Source: Actinomycetes bacterium (GTDB taxonomy: Bacteria > Actinomycetota > Actinomycetes > Actinomycetales > Cellulomonadaceae). Taken from it: a DNA stretch of 36,752 nt. The DNA lies in assembly GCA_021793115.1 (NCBI GenBank), contig JAJYTJ010000022.1, positions 1 to 36,752 on the forward strand. Direction: 5' to 3'. The position numbers and the translations under genes were made by a program. Positions 1-8,200 of this stretch are shown here, piece after piece. Every line of letters begins with the position of its first letter. The stretch's first letter is position 1. The notes under the pieces were generated by a model. The model saw nothing but the letters and a program-made list of their open reading frames with translations, searched no databases and had not been told where the DNA came from.

Positions 1-34
1 CGGCGGCGATCGCGAAGCGGGTCCTGGTACGCAT
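1..34 (-). CDS. 5' end of a probable secreted protein (partial)
   Basis: Only the first eleven codons lie in the window, reading MRTRTRFAIAA before leaving the left edge. A positively charged start running into small hydrophobic residues is how a Sec signal peptide begins. An AGGAG ribosome-binding site sits 6 bases before the ATG, which is the main reason to call a gene from so short a stretch. The gene is divergent from the two-component system starting at 191, an arrangement often seen when the regulator controls its neighbour. No family can be assigned. Confidence 0.55.
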   Translation of the reverse strand, partial: MRTRTRFAIAA

Positions 35-190
35 GGTGTGCTCCTGTGGTGTCGGTGTCCTTGCTGGCACGCCCCAGCGTCGGACGCCCGGGTGGAGCGC
101 CTGCGCCGCCCGTGTGGAGACGGGATGGAGTTCTGGCCGGCCGCGCCCGGCGGCCTCCTACCGGGACGCCGGAGCCGACATGATGGGCCC

Positions 191-879
<689 letters not shown>

Positions 880-880
<1 letters not shown>

Positions 881-2379
881 TGGACGCCGCCGGCGAGCGC
901 GCGGACGAGCCGCACCAGCCGCACGGGCCGCGCCCGCCACGCGAGCCGAGCCTCGTGAGCCACGCCGGGCTGGGCCCCGTCGGGCGGCGGCTCATGCTGG
1001 CGTTCGTCCTGGTCACGGCCTTCTCACTCGTCGTCGTCACCGCGGCGGCCCTGGTCGGCGTGGGGCGCGGCCTCACGGTGTCGCAGGACGCCACCCACCA
1101 GGCGGCCGCGACCTCGTCGGCCGCCGCGGCCGCGTCCGCCTACGCCGCCGCCGGCGGCTGGTCCGGGGCGGACCTGTCGCAGGCGTCCGCGGTCGCGGAG
1201 CTGGCCGGCGCGCGACTCTTCGTCACGTCGTCCGCTGGACAGCCGGTGGGCTCCGGCCGCGGCGGCGCCGGCACGGCCGGGGCGGGCCAGGCGGGGCAAG
1301 GTCAGGCGGGCCAGGGCGGCGCCGGTCCGGCCGGCGGCACGGGCGTGATCAGCGCGCCGGTGACGGTGGACGGCACGCAGGTGGGCACGGTGCGGCTCGT
1401 CTTCCCGCCCGCCAGCCTCACCCGGGCCCGGGACGTCGCCTGGACCTGGATCGGCCTCGCCGCCGCGGCCGCGCTGCTGCTGGCGGTCGCCGCCGGATGG
1501 GCGGTCACGCGCTGGGTCACGGGGCCCGTGCTCCGCACCACCCGGGCCGCGCGCGCGTTCGCCGCGGGCGACCGGTCCGCCCGCACCACCGCCACCGGGC
1601 CGGGCGAGCTGGCGGAGCTGGGCCACGCGGTCAACTCCATGGCCGACGCCGTCGTCCGCTCGGAGCGGGAGCAGCGCACGCTCACCGGGGACGTCGCGCA
1701 CGAGCTGCGCACGCCACTGGCCGCGCTGCAGGCCGGGCTGGAGGAGCTGCGCGACGGCTTCGTCGAGCCCGACCCGGCCCGGCTGGCCGCGCTGCACGAC
1801 CAGGCGCTGCGGCTGGGCCGCGTGATCGGCGACCTGGCGGAGCTCTCCGCGGCCGAGGCGGAGACCGGCGGCGCGAGCGTGCGGCGCGAGCGTGCGGACC
1901 TCGCGCGGCTCGCGGCCGACGAGGTCGCGGCCCGCACGCCCCAGCTCCGCACGGCCGGCCTGGAGGTGGGCCTGCACACCGCCGACGAGGTCGCCGTGCT
2001 GGCCGACCCCGACCGCCTCCACCAGGTGCTGGGCAACCTCCTGGCCAACGCGGCGCGGTACTGCCGCGCCGGCGACCGCGTGGACGTGCACGTGCGCGCC
2101 GACGCCGGCCGGGCGGTGCTCGAGGTGGTGGACACCGGGCCGGGGATCCCGCCGGACGAGCTGCCCCACGTGTTCGAGCGGCTGTGGCGCGGTCGGGCGG
2201 CCGTGCACGTCGCCGGGTCCGGTATCGGCCTGGCGGTGGCCCGCGAGATCGTCACCGCGCACGGCGGCACCATCGAGGTCGCGTCGGCCGGCCGCGGCAC
2301 GAGCGTGACCGTCCGCCTGCCGTCCGCGCCCGCGGTCCCCGGTGCGGACCGGCCGGCCGCCGGTCAGGGCCGCAGGTAG
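880..2379 (+). CDS. Membrane sensor histidine kinase, partner of the preceding regulator
   Basis: Sensor kinase of 499 aa. A hydrophilic N-terminus precedes TM1 (about 38-60), an extracytoplasmic sensor region of about 125 residues, TM2 (about 188-208), and a HAMP segment. The HisKA domain has the phospho-accepting H274 in DVAHELRTP, and the HATPase domain shows the N box (N386 and N390 in GNLLANAARY), DTGPGIP near 418 and GSGIGLA near 447. The ATG overlaps the regulator's TGA. The sensor region contains an odd Gly/Ala/Gln-rich stretch (about 128-153, with repeated GQAGQG units), likely an unstructured linker. The last 16 bases overlap the 3' end of the convergent DsrE-like gene. The ligand is unknown. 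Confidence 0.92.
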
Positions 2380-2705
2380 GCCCAGCCCTCGAACTGCCGG
2401 GCGACGAGGTGGCCCACACCGGACGGCACGACGACCGCGCCGGGCACCAGGTCGGCGTCGTCCACACCGGCCGAGCGCATGGAGTTGCGGCACACCGCGA
2501 GCCCGACGCCCGCCGCGCGCGCCTGCGCGAGCGCCTCGCCGGCCGCCGCGCCGGGCAGCGCCAGCGCCAGGGCCTCGCCGTGCACCACCACCTCGACCGG
2601 CGTCCCGGGCTCGAGGCCCGGCAGCAGGTTGAGCGCGTTGCGCAGCACCGCCCGGTGCTTGTCCGGCGAGCCCTCGCTCAGGTGCAGCGCCACTCCCCTG
2701 GCCAT
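2364..2705 (-). CDS. DsrE/DsrF-like small cytosolic protein
   Basis: A 113-aa protein with a DsrE-type fold pattern: an N-terminal strand, an amphipathic helix (RAVLRNALNLL), then a strand with VEVVVHGEALALAL, a helix, and VGLAVCRNSM carrying one cysteine (C72) where sulfur-relay DsrE proteins keep theirs. Proteins of this type are small soluble subunits linked to sulfur transfer, but many family members have no proven role. The ATG at 2705 is preferred over upstream ATGs because a GGAGG lies 5 bases before it. The 3' end overlaps the histidine-kinase gene tail-to-tail. The 289-base gap to the upstream MFS gene suggests a promoter of its own. Confidence 0.75.
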   Translation of the reverse strand: MARGVALHLSEGSPDKHRAVLRNALNLLPGLEPGTPVEVVVHGEALALALPGAAAGEALAQARAAGVGLAVCRNSMRSAGVDDADLVPGAVVVPSGVGHLVARQFEGWAYLRP

Positions 2706-2994
2706 CGCGTCCTCCATCGTCGTCCGTGGTCTCCGTCGTCGCCCGCGCCCGTGGGCCGGTGCCCCGACCCATCCTCGCGCGGCCGCCGGCGGGCCAGGGG
2801 TGCACGGGTGTGCTGGAGCGGTTCCGACCGCGACCGGTCGCGGCTCCCCCTGGTGGCCACGACCGGTCGCGTTCCCCGGAGGGCTGGCCGGAAACGGGTC
2901 GGACGTCAACGTCAGCGGCGCCGGCCGCGGGCGGCCGCGGCATCGTCTTCCGCGCCCGGCGGAGCGGCGACCCGTGCAGCCCGTCCTCGATCTC
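2706..2994. other. Intergenic gap between the MFS gene and the DsrE-like gene
   Basis: No convincing coding sequence is seen in this 289-base gap between two minus-strand genes. It holds the ribosome-binding site of the DsrE-like gene at its left end and the twin CGACCGGTCG palindromes at 2830-2869, annotated separately. The open frames crossing it have the arginine- and proline-rich composition of antisense shadows. Confidence 0.6.
2830..2869. repeat. Twin CGACCGGTCG palindromes
   Basis: GCGACCGGTCGC at 2830-2841 is a perfect 12-base palindrome. CGACCGGTCG recurs at 2860-2869, with its centre 29 bases further along, close to three helical turns. Both sit upstream of the DsrE-like gene. Two like palindromes on the same helix face suggest paired operator sites for a dimeric regulator. 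Chance is a serious alternative in DNA this GC-rich. No regulator in the window is clearly linked to them. Confidence 0.35.
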
Positions 2995-4596
2995 CTAGGA
3001 CGCCGCTCCGGGGTGCGCCGCCCGCCGCGGCAGCGCGAAGGTCGCGGCGAAGCCGACCGCGAGCGCGACGGCGGCCAACCCGGTGGTCAGCTGCGTCGCG
3101 TGGATCATCGCGTCCCCGGCAGCCGCGGCCGCGGCGTGCATCCCGGGGGCCGCCTGCAGGCCCGCGATGGCGGTCCCGGCGGAGTCCTTCACCGCAGCCG
3201 TGAGCTGGTCCACGGTGGCACCGGGCAGCCCGAGGGCGCCGAGGTTGTGCCGCGTCGCGGTGGCGAGGCTGGAGACGAGGAGACCGCCCAGCAGGGCCAC
3301 CCCAAGGGCCGAGCCCAGCTGCCGCACGGTGCTCTGCAGCCCGGACGCCTGGCCGCTCTCGTCCACCGGGATGTCCGAGAGCAGCAGCGACGTCAGCTGC
3401 GCGGTCGCCATGCCCACGCCGACGCCGTAGACGAACAGCCACAGGCACAGCTCGAAGGCACTGATGCTCGTCGAGACCGTCAGGGCCAGCCCGCCGACCG
3501 CGAGCGCCTCGAGCGCGAGGCCGGTCTGCACGATCGCGCGCTGCGACATCCGGCGCCCCAGCTGCGGCAGCGCGGCCGAGACGAGGAACGTCCCCATGGC
3601 CAGGCAGAGGATGACGCCGCCCGTGCCGAGCGCCGAGTAGCCGAGCGTCCCCTGCAGCAGCAGCGGCAGCGTGAAGAGCAGGCCGAACTCGCCGAACGCG
3701 ACGATGAGCGCGGCGACGATCCCGGCCCGGAACGTGCGCACCCGCAGCAGCGAGAGGTCGACGAGCGCGTGCCGGCCGGCCGCGGCGCGCCGTACCTCGA
3801 GGACGACGAACACCACGAGCGCCAGCACCCCGCCCACCAGCGCGAACGGCACGGGCGAGAGCGTGCCGGAGGCCTGGCGGGTCCAGCCGAACCACGACGA
3901 CTCGATGAGGGCGAAGACGATGCCGCCCATGCCGAGGGCGCTGAGGATCACGCCCCACAGGTCGGTGCCGGGGGTCGCGGTGGCGTCCCGCGTCTCGGGC
4001 ACCGCGCGCACGATCCCGACGAGCACCGCCACCCCGACCGGGATGTTGAGCCAGAACGCCCATCGCCACGACACGTCCGTGGCCAGCCAGCCGCCGACGA
4101 GCGGGCCGATGGCCGCCATGCCCCCGATCGCGGACCCCCACACCGCGAAGCCGATGGCCCGCGCCTTGCCGGTGAACGTCGCGTTGAGCGTGGACAGCGT
4201 GGACGGCACCACCATGGCGGCGCCGAGGCCCTGCACCAGGCGCGCGACGATGAGCTGCGGCGCACCCCCGCTGAGGCCGGCCACCAGGGACGCCGCCATG
4301 AACAGCACCATGCCGGCGGCGAAGAACCGGCGCCGGCCGTGCAGGTCGCCCAGGCGGCCGACGGTGATGAGCACCGCCGCGAACACCAGCGCGTAGGAGG
4401 CGTTGAGCCACTGCGCGTCGGCACCCGTCAGGTGCAGGTCGGACATGACCACCGGCAGCGCGACGTTGACGATGGTGGCGTCCATGATGACGACGGCCAC
4501 GCCGAAGCCGATGGTGAGCAGCGCGGCCCAGCCGCGACGGTCCAGGGTGCCCGCCGGCGCCGGTGCGCTCGACAGGTCGGTGCTCTCGTGTGTCAC
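2995..4596 (-). CDS. DHA2-family MFS drug-efflux transporter (14 TM)
   Basis: A 533-aa polytopic protein. The first helix carries DATIVNVALPVV (about 39-50), the signature of the 14-TM DHA2 proton/drug antiporters (EmrB/QacA group). Loop 2-3 has the MFS motif A, GRLGDLHGRRR. Hydrophobic segments continue along the protein, and a long Ala-rich external loop precedes the last helix. The likely role is proton-driven export of amphipathic drugs or dyes; the substrate cannot be read from sequence. The GTG at 4596 has no ribosome-binding site but lies 7 bases after a -10-like hexamer, so the mRNA is probably leaderless. A 29-base inverted repeat covers the promoter, which suggests repression, but no regulator gene is adjacent. 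Confidence 0.93.
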   Translation of the reverse strand: MTHESTDLSSAPAPAGTLDRRGWAALLTIGFGVAVVIMDATIVNVALPVVMSDLHLTGADAQWLNASYALVFAAVLITVGRLGDLHGRRRFFAAGMVLFMAASLVAGLSGGAPQLIVARLVQGLGAAMVVPSTLSTLNATFTGKARAIGFAVWGSAIGGMAAIGPLVGGWLATDVSWRWAFWLNIPVGVAVLVGIVRAVPETRDATATPGTDLWGVILSALGMGGIVFALIESSWFGWTRQASGTLSPVPFALVGGVLALVVFVVLEVRRAAAGRHALVDLSLLRVRTFRAGIVAALIVAFGEFGLLFTLPLLLQGTLGYSALGTGGVILCLAMGTFLVSAALPQLGRRMSQRAIVQTGLALEALAVGGLALTVSTSISAFELCLWLFVYGVGVGMATAQLTSLLLSDIPVDESGQASGLQSTVRQLGSALGVALLGGLLVSSLATATRHNLGALGLPGATVDQLTAAVKDSAGTAIAGLQAAPGMHAAAAAAGDAMIHATQLTTGLAAVALAVGFAATFALPRRAAHPGAAS

Positions 4597-4633
4597 GACG
4601 ACGACTTTACCGACGACGTGTCGACAAAGTCAA
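4597..4633 (-). promoter_or_regulatory. Promoter and palindromic operator of the MFS efflux gene
   Basis: On the minus strand TTGACT (4633-4628) and TAAAGT (4609-4604) are separated by 18 bases, and the GTG start at 4596 follows 7 bases later, placing +1 at or near the start codon. An inverted repeat from 4603 to 4631 has arms GACTTTACCGAC and GTCGACAAAGTC around 5 bases, matching at 10 of 12 positions. It covers everything from -35 to -10. A TetR- or MarR-type repressor is the natural reading; this is inference. Confidence 0.6.
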
Positions 4634-4665
4634 CGTGACGACACGGCGTCACCATCTCGGGGGCG

Positions 4666-4680
4666 GCAGCCGCAGGCTGC
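4666..4680. terminator. Short hairpin after the membrane-protein gene
   Basis: GCAGCC, GCA, GGCTGC forms a 6-bp stem with a 3-base loop just past the stop codon of the minus-strand gene at 4686. It has no T-run. It may be a weak terminator between that gene and the MFS promoter, or it may be chance. Confidence 0.3.
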
Positions 4681-4685
4681 GCGCC

Positions 4686-5858
4686 TCACCCTCCGGCTGC
4701 CCGTCGCGCCCGCCGGTGCCCGAGCGCCACGGCGCCCGCGGTGCCGCCGAGCAGCACCACGCCCGCGACCAGGAACGCCAGCGCCGGCCCGAGCGTGCGG
4801 TTGCCCACGAGGAGCACCGCGAAGAACACCGCGCCGACCGCCCCCACCACCCAGGGCCACGCCGGGTCGCGCAGGTACGTGAGCACGGCCGCCAGTGCCA
4901 GCACGCCCAGCAGCACCGACGCGAGCGGTTGGCCACGGCCTTCCGTGGCCATGGCGCCGACGATCCCTGCCCCCAGGCCGAGAGCCACCGCGAGCTCGCG
5001 CTGGGGCAGGTGGCGCGAGACACCCCACGCCCAGCCCGCGCCGTAGACGAGCAGCAGGGTGCCGCGCACCAGGTCCACCGCGGCCCAGTCGAACGCCTCC
5101 CCCGCGCTGTCTCCGGTCGGGGCCGGCATCGCCGCGTCCGGGACGGCCGTGGCGAGCGCCACCCCGGCCCCGAACAGCGCCAGCTCCGCCAGCACGCTCG
5201 GCGCCACGCCGTGAACGCCGACCATGAGCACCACGGCCACGCCCGCGGCCGCCACCGGCCGCCACCGGCCGTCCCCCACGGCCACCGCCACCGCGGCCAC
5301 CGCGAGCGCCACGCCGAGCGTGAGGACCACGCTCCCGGACCGCCGCCGCACGGCATGCCCAGGCTCGGCCGACGCCGCGCGCCGGGGCCGCACCGGCCAG
5401 CTCACCCCGAGCCCGACCGCCAGGGCCGCCGCGGCCAGGCCTGCGGTGAGCAGCAGCCGCCCGCCACGCGGCATCACCGACCACCGCTGCTGCACCACCA
5501 CGCCGACCGCCGCCAGCACGAACGCGCTGCCGAGGTAGACCGCCGCCTCCAGGAGCCGGCCCCGCCAGGGCGCCGGTGCCGCCGCACCGGCCGGCGCCGC
5601 TCCCCCGAGCCCGCCAGGCGCCGGCTCCGGCGCCGGCTCCGGCTCCGGACCCACCGGCACCACCGCGGGACCGGCGGCTGCCTCGGCGGGCGCCTCGACC
5701 AGGGGCGCGAGCACGACGAGCACCGCGTCGGCCTGCGCCGCGGACAGCGTGCCCCCGGCCACGAGCGGGGCGAGGGCCCGCCGCAGCGCGCCGCGCGCAG
5801 GGGTCTCGCCGGAGGGGTCCAGGTCCGGTCCGGCCGGGGGCGTCGGGGTCGTCGTCAT
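4686..5858 (-). CDS. Polytopic membrane protein of unknown function
   Basis: A 390-aa protein. The N-terminal 45 or so residues look like a small helical domain (RRALAPLVAGGTLSAAQADA), followed by a Pro/Glu/Ala-rich linker with repeated PEP units. About ten hydrophobic segments then fill the rest from around residue 85. The layout resembles DUF2157-type actinobacterial membrane proteins, but this is a weak resemblance and no catalytic motif is visible. The ATG at 5858 is chosen because the helical domain begins soon after it; the ribosome-binding site is poor. It stands alone, with 170 bases to gatD upstream and about 50 bases to the MFS promoter downstream. Confidence 0.72.
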   Translation of the reverse strand: MTTTPTPPAGPDLDPSGETPARGALRRALAPLVAGGTLSAAQADAVLVVLAPLVEAPAEAAAGPAVVPVGPEPEPAPEPAPGGLGGAAPAGAAAPAPWRGRLLEAAVYLGSAFVLAAVGVVVQQRWSVMPRGGRLLLTAGLAAAALAVGLGVSWPVRPRRAASAEPGHAVRRRSGSVVLTLGVALAVAAVAVAVGDGRWRPVAAAGVAVVLMVGVHGVAPSVLAELALFGAGVALATAVPDAAMPAPTGDSAGEAFDWAAVDLVRGTLLLVYGAGWAWGVSRHLPQRELAVALGLGAGIVGAMATEGRGQPLASVLLGVLALAAVLTYLRDPAWPWVVGAVGAVFFAVLLVGNRTLGPALAFLVAGVVLLGGTAGAVALGHRRARRAAGG

Positions 5859-6028
5859 CGTCGCCTGCCTGCTCGCGCGCCATGCGACTGCTTGTCTCCC
5901 GGTTCCTCCGCCGGCGCGGCGGCGCAACCGGTGCCGGCCGGAACCTGGTGCACAGGGGCGACGCCGCGGGCGGTACGGGCCCGCCCCGGTGCGTGGGCGT
6001 GACGCCGGCGCCGACCGCGCCCGGGCGG

Positions 6029-6742
6029 TCAGTACGCCCGGCGCGCCGCCTCCGCGCGCGAGCGCTCGACGAGCGGCTCGTCGATCGGAGTCAGCTCGGC
6101 CGGCTCGCCGCGGCGCTCCAGCGCGAGCGCCAGCAGCGCGTCCGCGAGCACCGGGTTCGCCGGCAGCAGGGGCCCGTGCAGGTAGGTGCCGATGGCGTTG
6201 ACCGTCCGCGCGCCCTCGGTGCCGTCCTCGCCGTTGTTGCCGTTGCCGCGCAGCACGCGGCCCAGGGGCTGCTGCCCCGCGCCCAGCACGGTGCGCCCGC
6301 TGTGGTTCTCGAAGCCGTACAGCGTGCCGAACGCCTCCGTCTGCACCGCGGCGTTGCCGATGAGCCGGCGGTCGCCGCCGACGGTCTCGACGTCGAACAC
6401 GCCGATGCCGGCGATCTCCTCGCCCTCGTGAGTGAGGAAGCGGCGGCCGAGCAGCTGGTACGTGCCGCACACCAGGAGCATCGGCACGCCGGCCTGCACC
6501 AACTCGTGCAATCGGTCACCCTTGCGGAGGACGTCGGCCTGGATGTCGGCCTGCGCGGAGTCCTGGCCGCCGCCGCCCAGCACCAGGTCCGTCTCGGGCG
6601 GGAGCTCGTCGCCGATGCCGACGAAGTGGACCACGGCGTCCAGCCCGCGCCACCGGGCGCGCTGCAGCAGCGTCAGCCGGTTGCCGCGGTCGCCGTACGT
6701 GTTCATCTCGTCCGGGTACAGGTGCACCAGGTGCAGCGTCAT
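6029..6742 (-). CDS. gatD: Lipid II isoglutaminyl synthase, glutaminase subunit GatD
   Basis: A 237-aa class-I (triad) glutamine amidotransferase. It releases ammonia from glutamine and passes it to MurT, which amidates the alpha-carboxyl of D-Glu at stem position 2 of lipid II. The nucleophile C92 lies in MLLVCGTYQLLG and the catalytic H189 in TYLHGPLL. The N-terminus, LVHLYPDEMNTYGDRGN, is typical of GatD. The ATG overlaps the murT stop codon (ATGA), so the two subunits are translated together. Amidated peptidoglycan is usual in Gram-positive bacteria and supports efficient cross-linking. Confidence 0.95.
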   Translation of the reverse strand: MTLHLVHLYPDEMNTYGDRGNRLTLLQRARWRGLDAVVHFVGIGDELPPETDLVLGGGGQDSAQADIQADVLRKGDRLHELVQAGVPMLLVCGTYQLLGRRFLTHEGEEIAGIGVFDVETVGGDRRLIGNAAVQTEAFGTLYGFENHSGRTVLGAGQQPLGRVLRGNGNNGEDGTEGARTVNAIGTYLHGPLLPANPVLADALLALALERRGEPAELTPIDEPLVERSRAEAARRAY

Positions 6743-8019
6743 CGAGAGGTCACCGCCGCCGCGGAGAGCAGGGCGTGCAGGCGCAGCATCGCGGTGTACG
6801 TGGCGAAGACCACCGTCTCCCCCGGCGACTCGGTGATCGCCGCGAGCGCCGCCCGCAGGTCGGGCTCGATGCGACCCACCGCCACGTCGTCGTACCGCAG
6901 GCGCAGCGCCATGTCGACCGCGCGCACGCCGGTGGTCAGCGCCACCTCACGGCCGGCCAGCGGCGAGAAGTCCACGTCCCACAGCCACGAGAGGTCGCGC
7001 CCGTCCGCCACCAGGTCGTTGACGGCCACCACGACGCCCGTGTCCGGCCGCACGTACGAGGCGAGCCCCTGCCGGAAGCTGGCCGGGTTCTTCACGAGGT
7101 TGAGCTGGACCCGGCCGCCGCCGGGCAGTGCGTAGACCTGGCCGCGCCCGAAGGCGGGCCGCACCGCCGCGAGCTGGTCGACGAGCGTGCGCACCGGCAC
7201 GTCGGGGAGCATCGCGTGCACCAGCGCGAGCGCGGCGGCGCCGTTCTGGAAGTTGTGCTGGCCGGTCACCTGCAGCCGGGCGTCGACCTCCTCGCCGCCC
7301 ACGCGGTAGCGCGCGCGGTCGCCCTCGAAGTCCAGCAGCTCGACCGCCGCCGGCTCGTCGTCCGGCGCCTCGGGTGCCACGCGGGTCGCCGCGCCGGTGC
7401 GCACCAGCTCGTCGTCCCGCGGGAAGGCGGCCAGCAGCGCGGGCGCCACGCCGAACCGCTCCACCCGCTGGCCGGTGCCGGCCACGCCGGCGTGCAGCCG
7501 CGGGTCGTCGCGGTTGACCACCACCCCGGCGCTGGCCGTGCGCATGGCGCTGGTGATGAGCCGCGCCACCGTGTCCACCTCGCCGAACCGGTCCAGCTGG
7601 TCGCGGCTCGCGTTGAGGCCGAGCACCCACGCCGGCCGCGCCTGCGCCGCGACCTGCGGCGCGTAGGCCTCGTCGAGCTCGAACACCGCGACGTCGAACG
7701 GCAGGCGGCCGGTGAGCGTGGCCTGCTGGCTCACGCTCGAGATGATGCCGCGCGTCATGTTGCTGCCGGTGGCGTTGGTGAGCACCCGCAGGCCGTTGGC
7801 GCGCAGCACCTCGACCACCATCTTGGTGGTGGTCGTCTTGCCGTTGGTGCCGGTGATCATCACCACGCCGCGCGGCAGCCGCCCCAGCACCGCGGCGAGG
7901 TAGCCGGGCACCAGCCGCTCGACCACGCGGCCCGGCATGGCCTGGCCGGCGCTCCTGCCGCGCAGCCGCACGGCGGCCGCGACCGCCTTGCCGGTCAGTG
8001 TGCCGAGAAGCCGTCGCAC
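6739..8019 (-). CDS. murT: Lipid II isoglutaminyl synthase, Mur-ligase-like subunit MurT
   Basis: A 426-aa Mur-ligase-fold protein that phosphorylates the D-Glu carboxyl with ATP and adds ammonia from GatD. The P-loop is GTNGKTTTTK near residue 57. The central ligase motifs ELDEAY and NASRDQLDRFGE are present, and the C-terminal domain has the NDLVADGRDLSWLWDVDF segment that holds the acidic catalytic residue in characterised MurT. The GTG at 8019 is chosen because it matches the usual family N-terminus; the frame upstream is unlike coding sequence. The protein has no cysteine, so the Cys4 zinc ribbon known from staphylococcal MurT is missing. It is divergent from vanH across 181 bases. Confidence 0.94.
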   Translation of the reverse strand: MRRLLGTLTGKAVAAAVRLRGRSAGQAMPGRVVERLVPGYLAAVLGRLPRGVVMITGTNGKTTTTKMVVEVLRANGLRVLTNATGSNMTRGIISSVSQQATLTGRLPFDVAVFELDEAYAPQVAAQARPAWVLGLNASRDQLDRFGEVDTVARLITSAMRTASAGVVVNRDDPRLHAGVAGTGQRVERFGVAPALLAAFPRDDELVRTGAATRVAPEAPDDEPAAVELLDFEGDRARYRVGGEEVDARLQVTGQHNFQNGAAALALVHAMLPDVPVRTLVDQLAAVRPAFGRGQVYALPGGGRVQLNLVKNPASFRQGLASYVRPDTGVVVAVNDLVADGRDLSWLWDVDFSPLAGREVALTTGVRAVDMALRLRYDDVAVGRIEPDLRAALAAITESPGETVVFATYTAMLRLHALLSAAAVTSR

Positions 8020-8144
8020 CCGTTCCGCCTCTGCTCGCCGCGCGCCCGGGGTGGGCGACCCGACCTTACCCGGCGGGGCCGATCGGGACGCCCACCCGCT
8101 CTGAGCCGGGCCCCGAGCCCGCCGACCGCTCCGGGCATCTCGGC

Positions 8145-8200
8145 GGCATATCGAGAACCGGATACGCGCCGACAACGGGCCGCCGCCTTGACTGGCCGGC
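8145..8200 (+). promoter_or_regulatory. vanHAX promoter with a VanR-box-like inverted repeat
   Basis: Positions 8149-8166 read TATCGAGAACCGGATACG, matching 15 of 18 bases of the perfect palindrome upstream of vanR. After 21 bases comes TTGACTGGC (8188-8196), and 7 bases after TTGACT is the vanH ATG. The same box, spacing and TTGACTGGC recur at 12775-12822. If transcription starts at or near the ATG, the box is centred at -44.5, where a class II activator contacts RNA polymerase. TTGACT is a poor -10, which fits a promoter that depends on activation. VanR as the binder is inferred from its presence beside its own gene. Confidence 0.68.

Noticed and set aside
1024..2943. Minus-strand open frame of 639 codons opposite the histidine kinase
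   Set aside because: Arg/Gly/Pro-rich composition with no domain, lying antisense to a clearly conserved kinase; a shadow of high-GC codon bias.
2479..4638. Plus-strand open frame of 719 codons opposite the MFS gene
   Set aside because: Composed of charged low-complexity sequence antisense to a transporter; no start signal or motif.
8188..8193. TTGACT before vanH read as a -35 element
   Set aside because: Only 7 bases separate it from the ATG, so a -35 here would start transcription inside the gene. Its position suits a -10-like element, although the match to TANNNT is poor.
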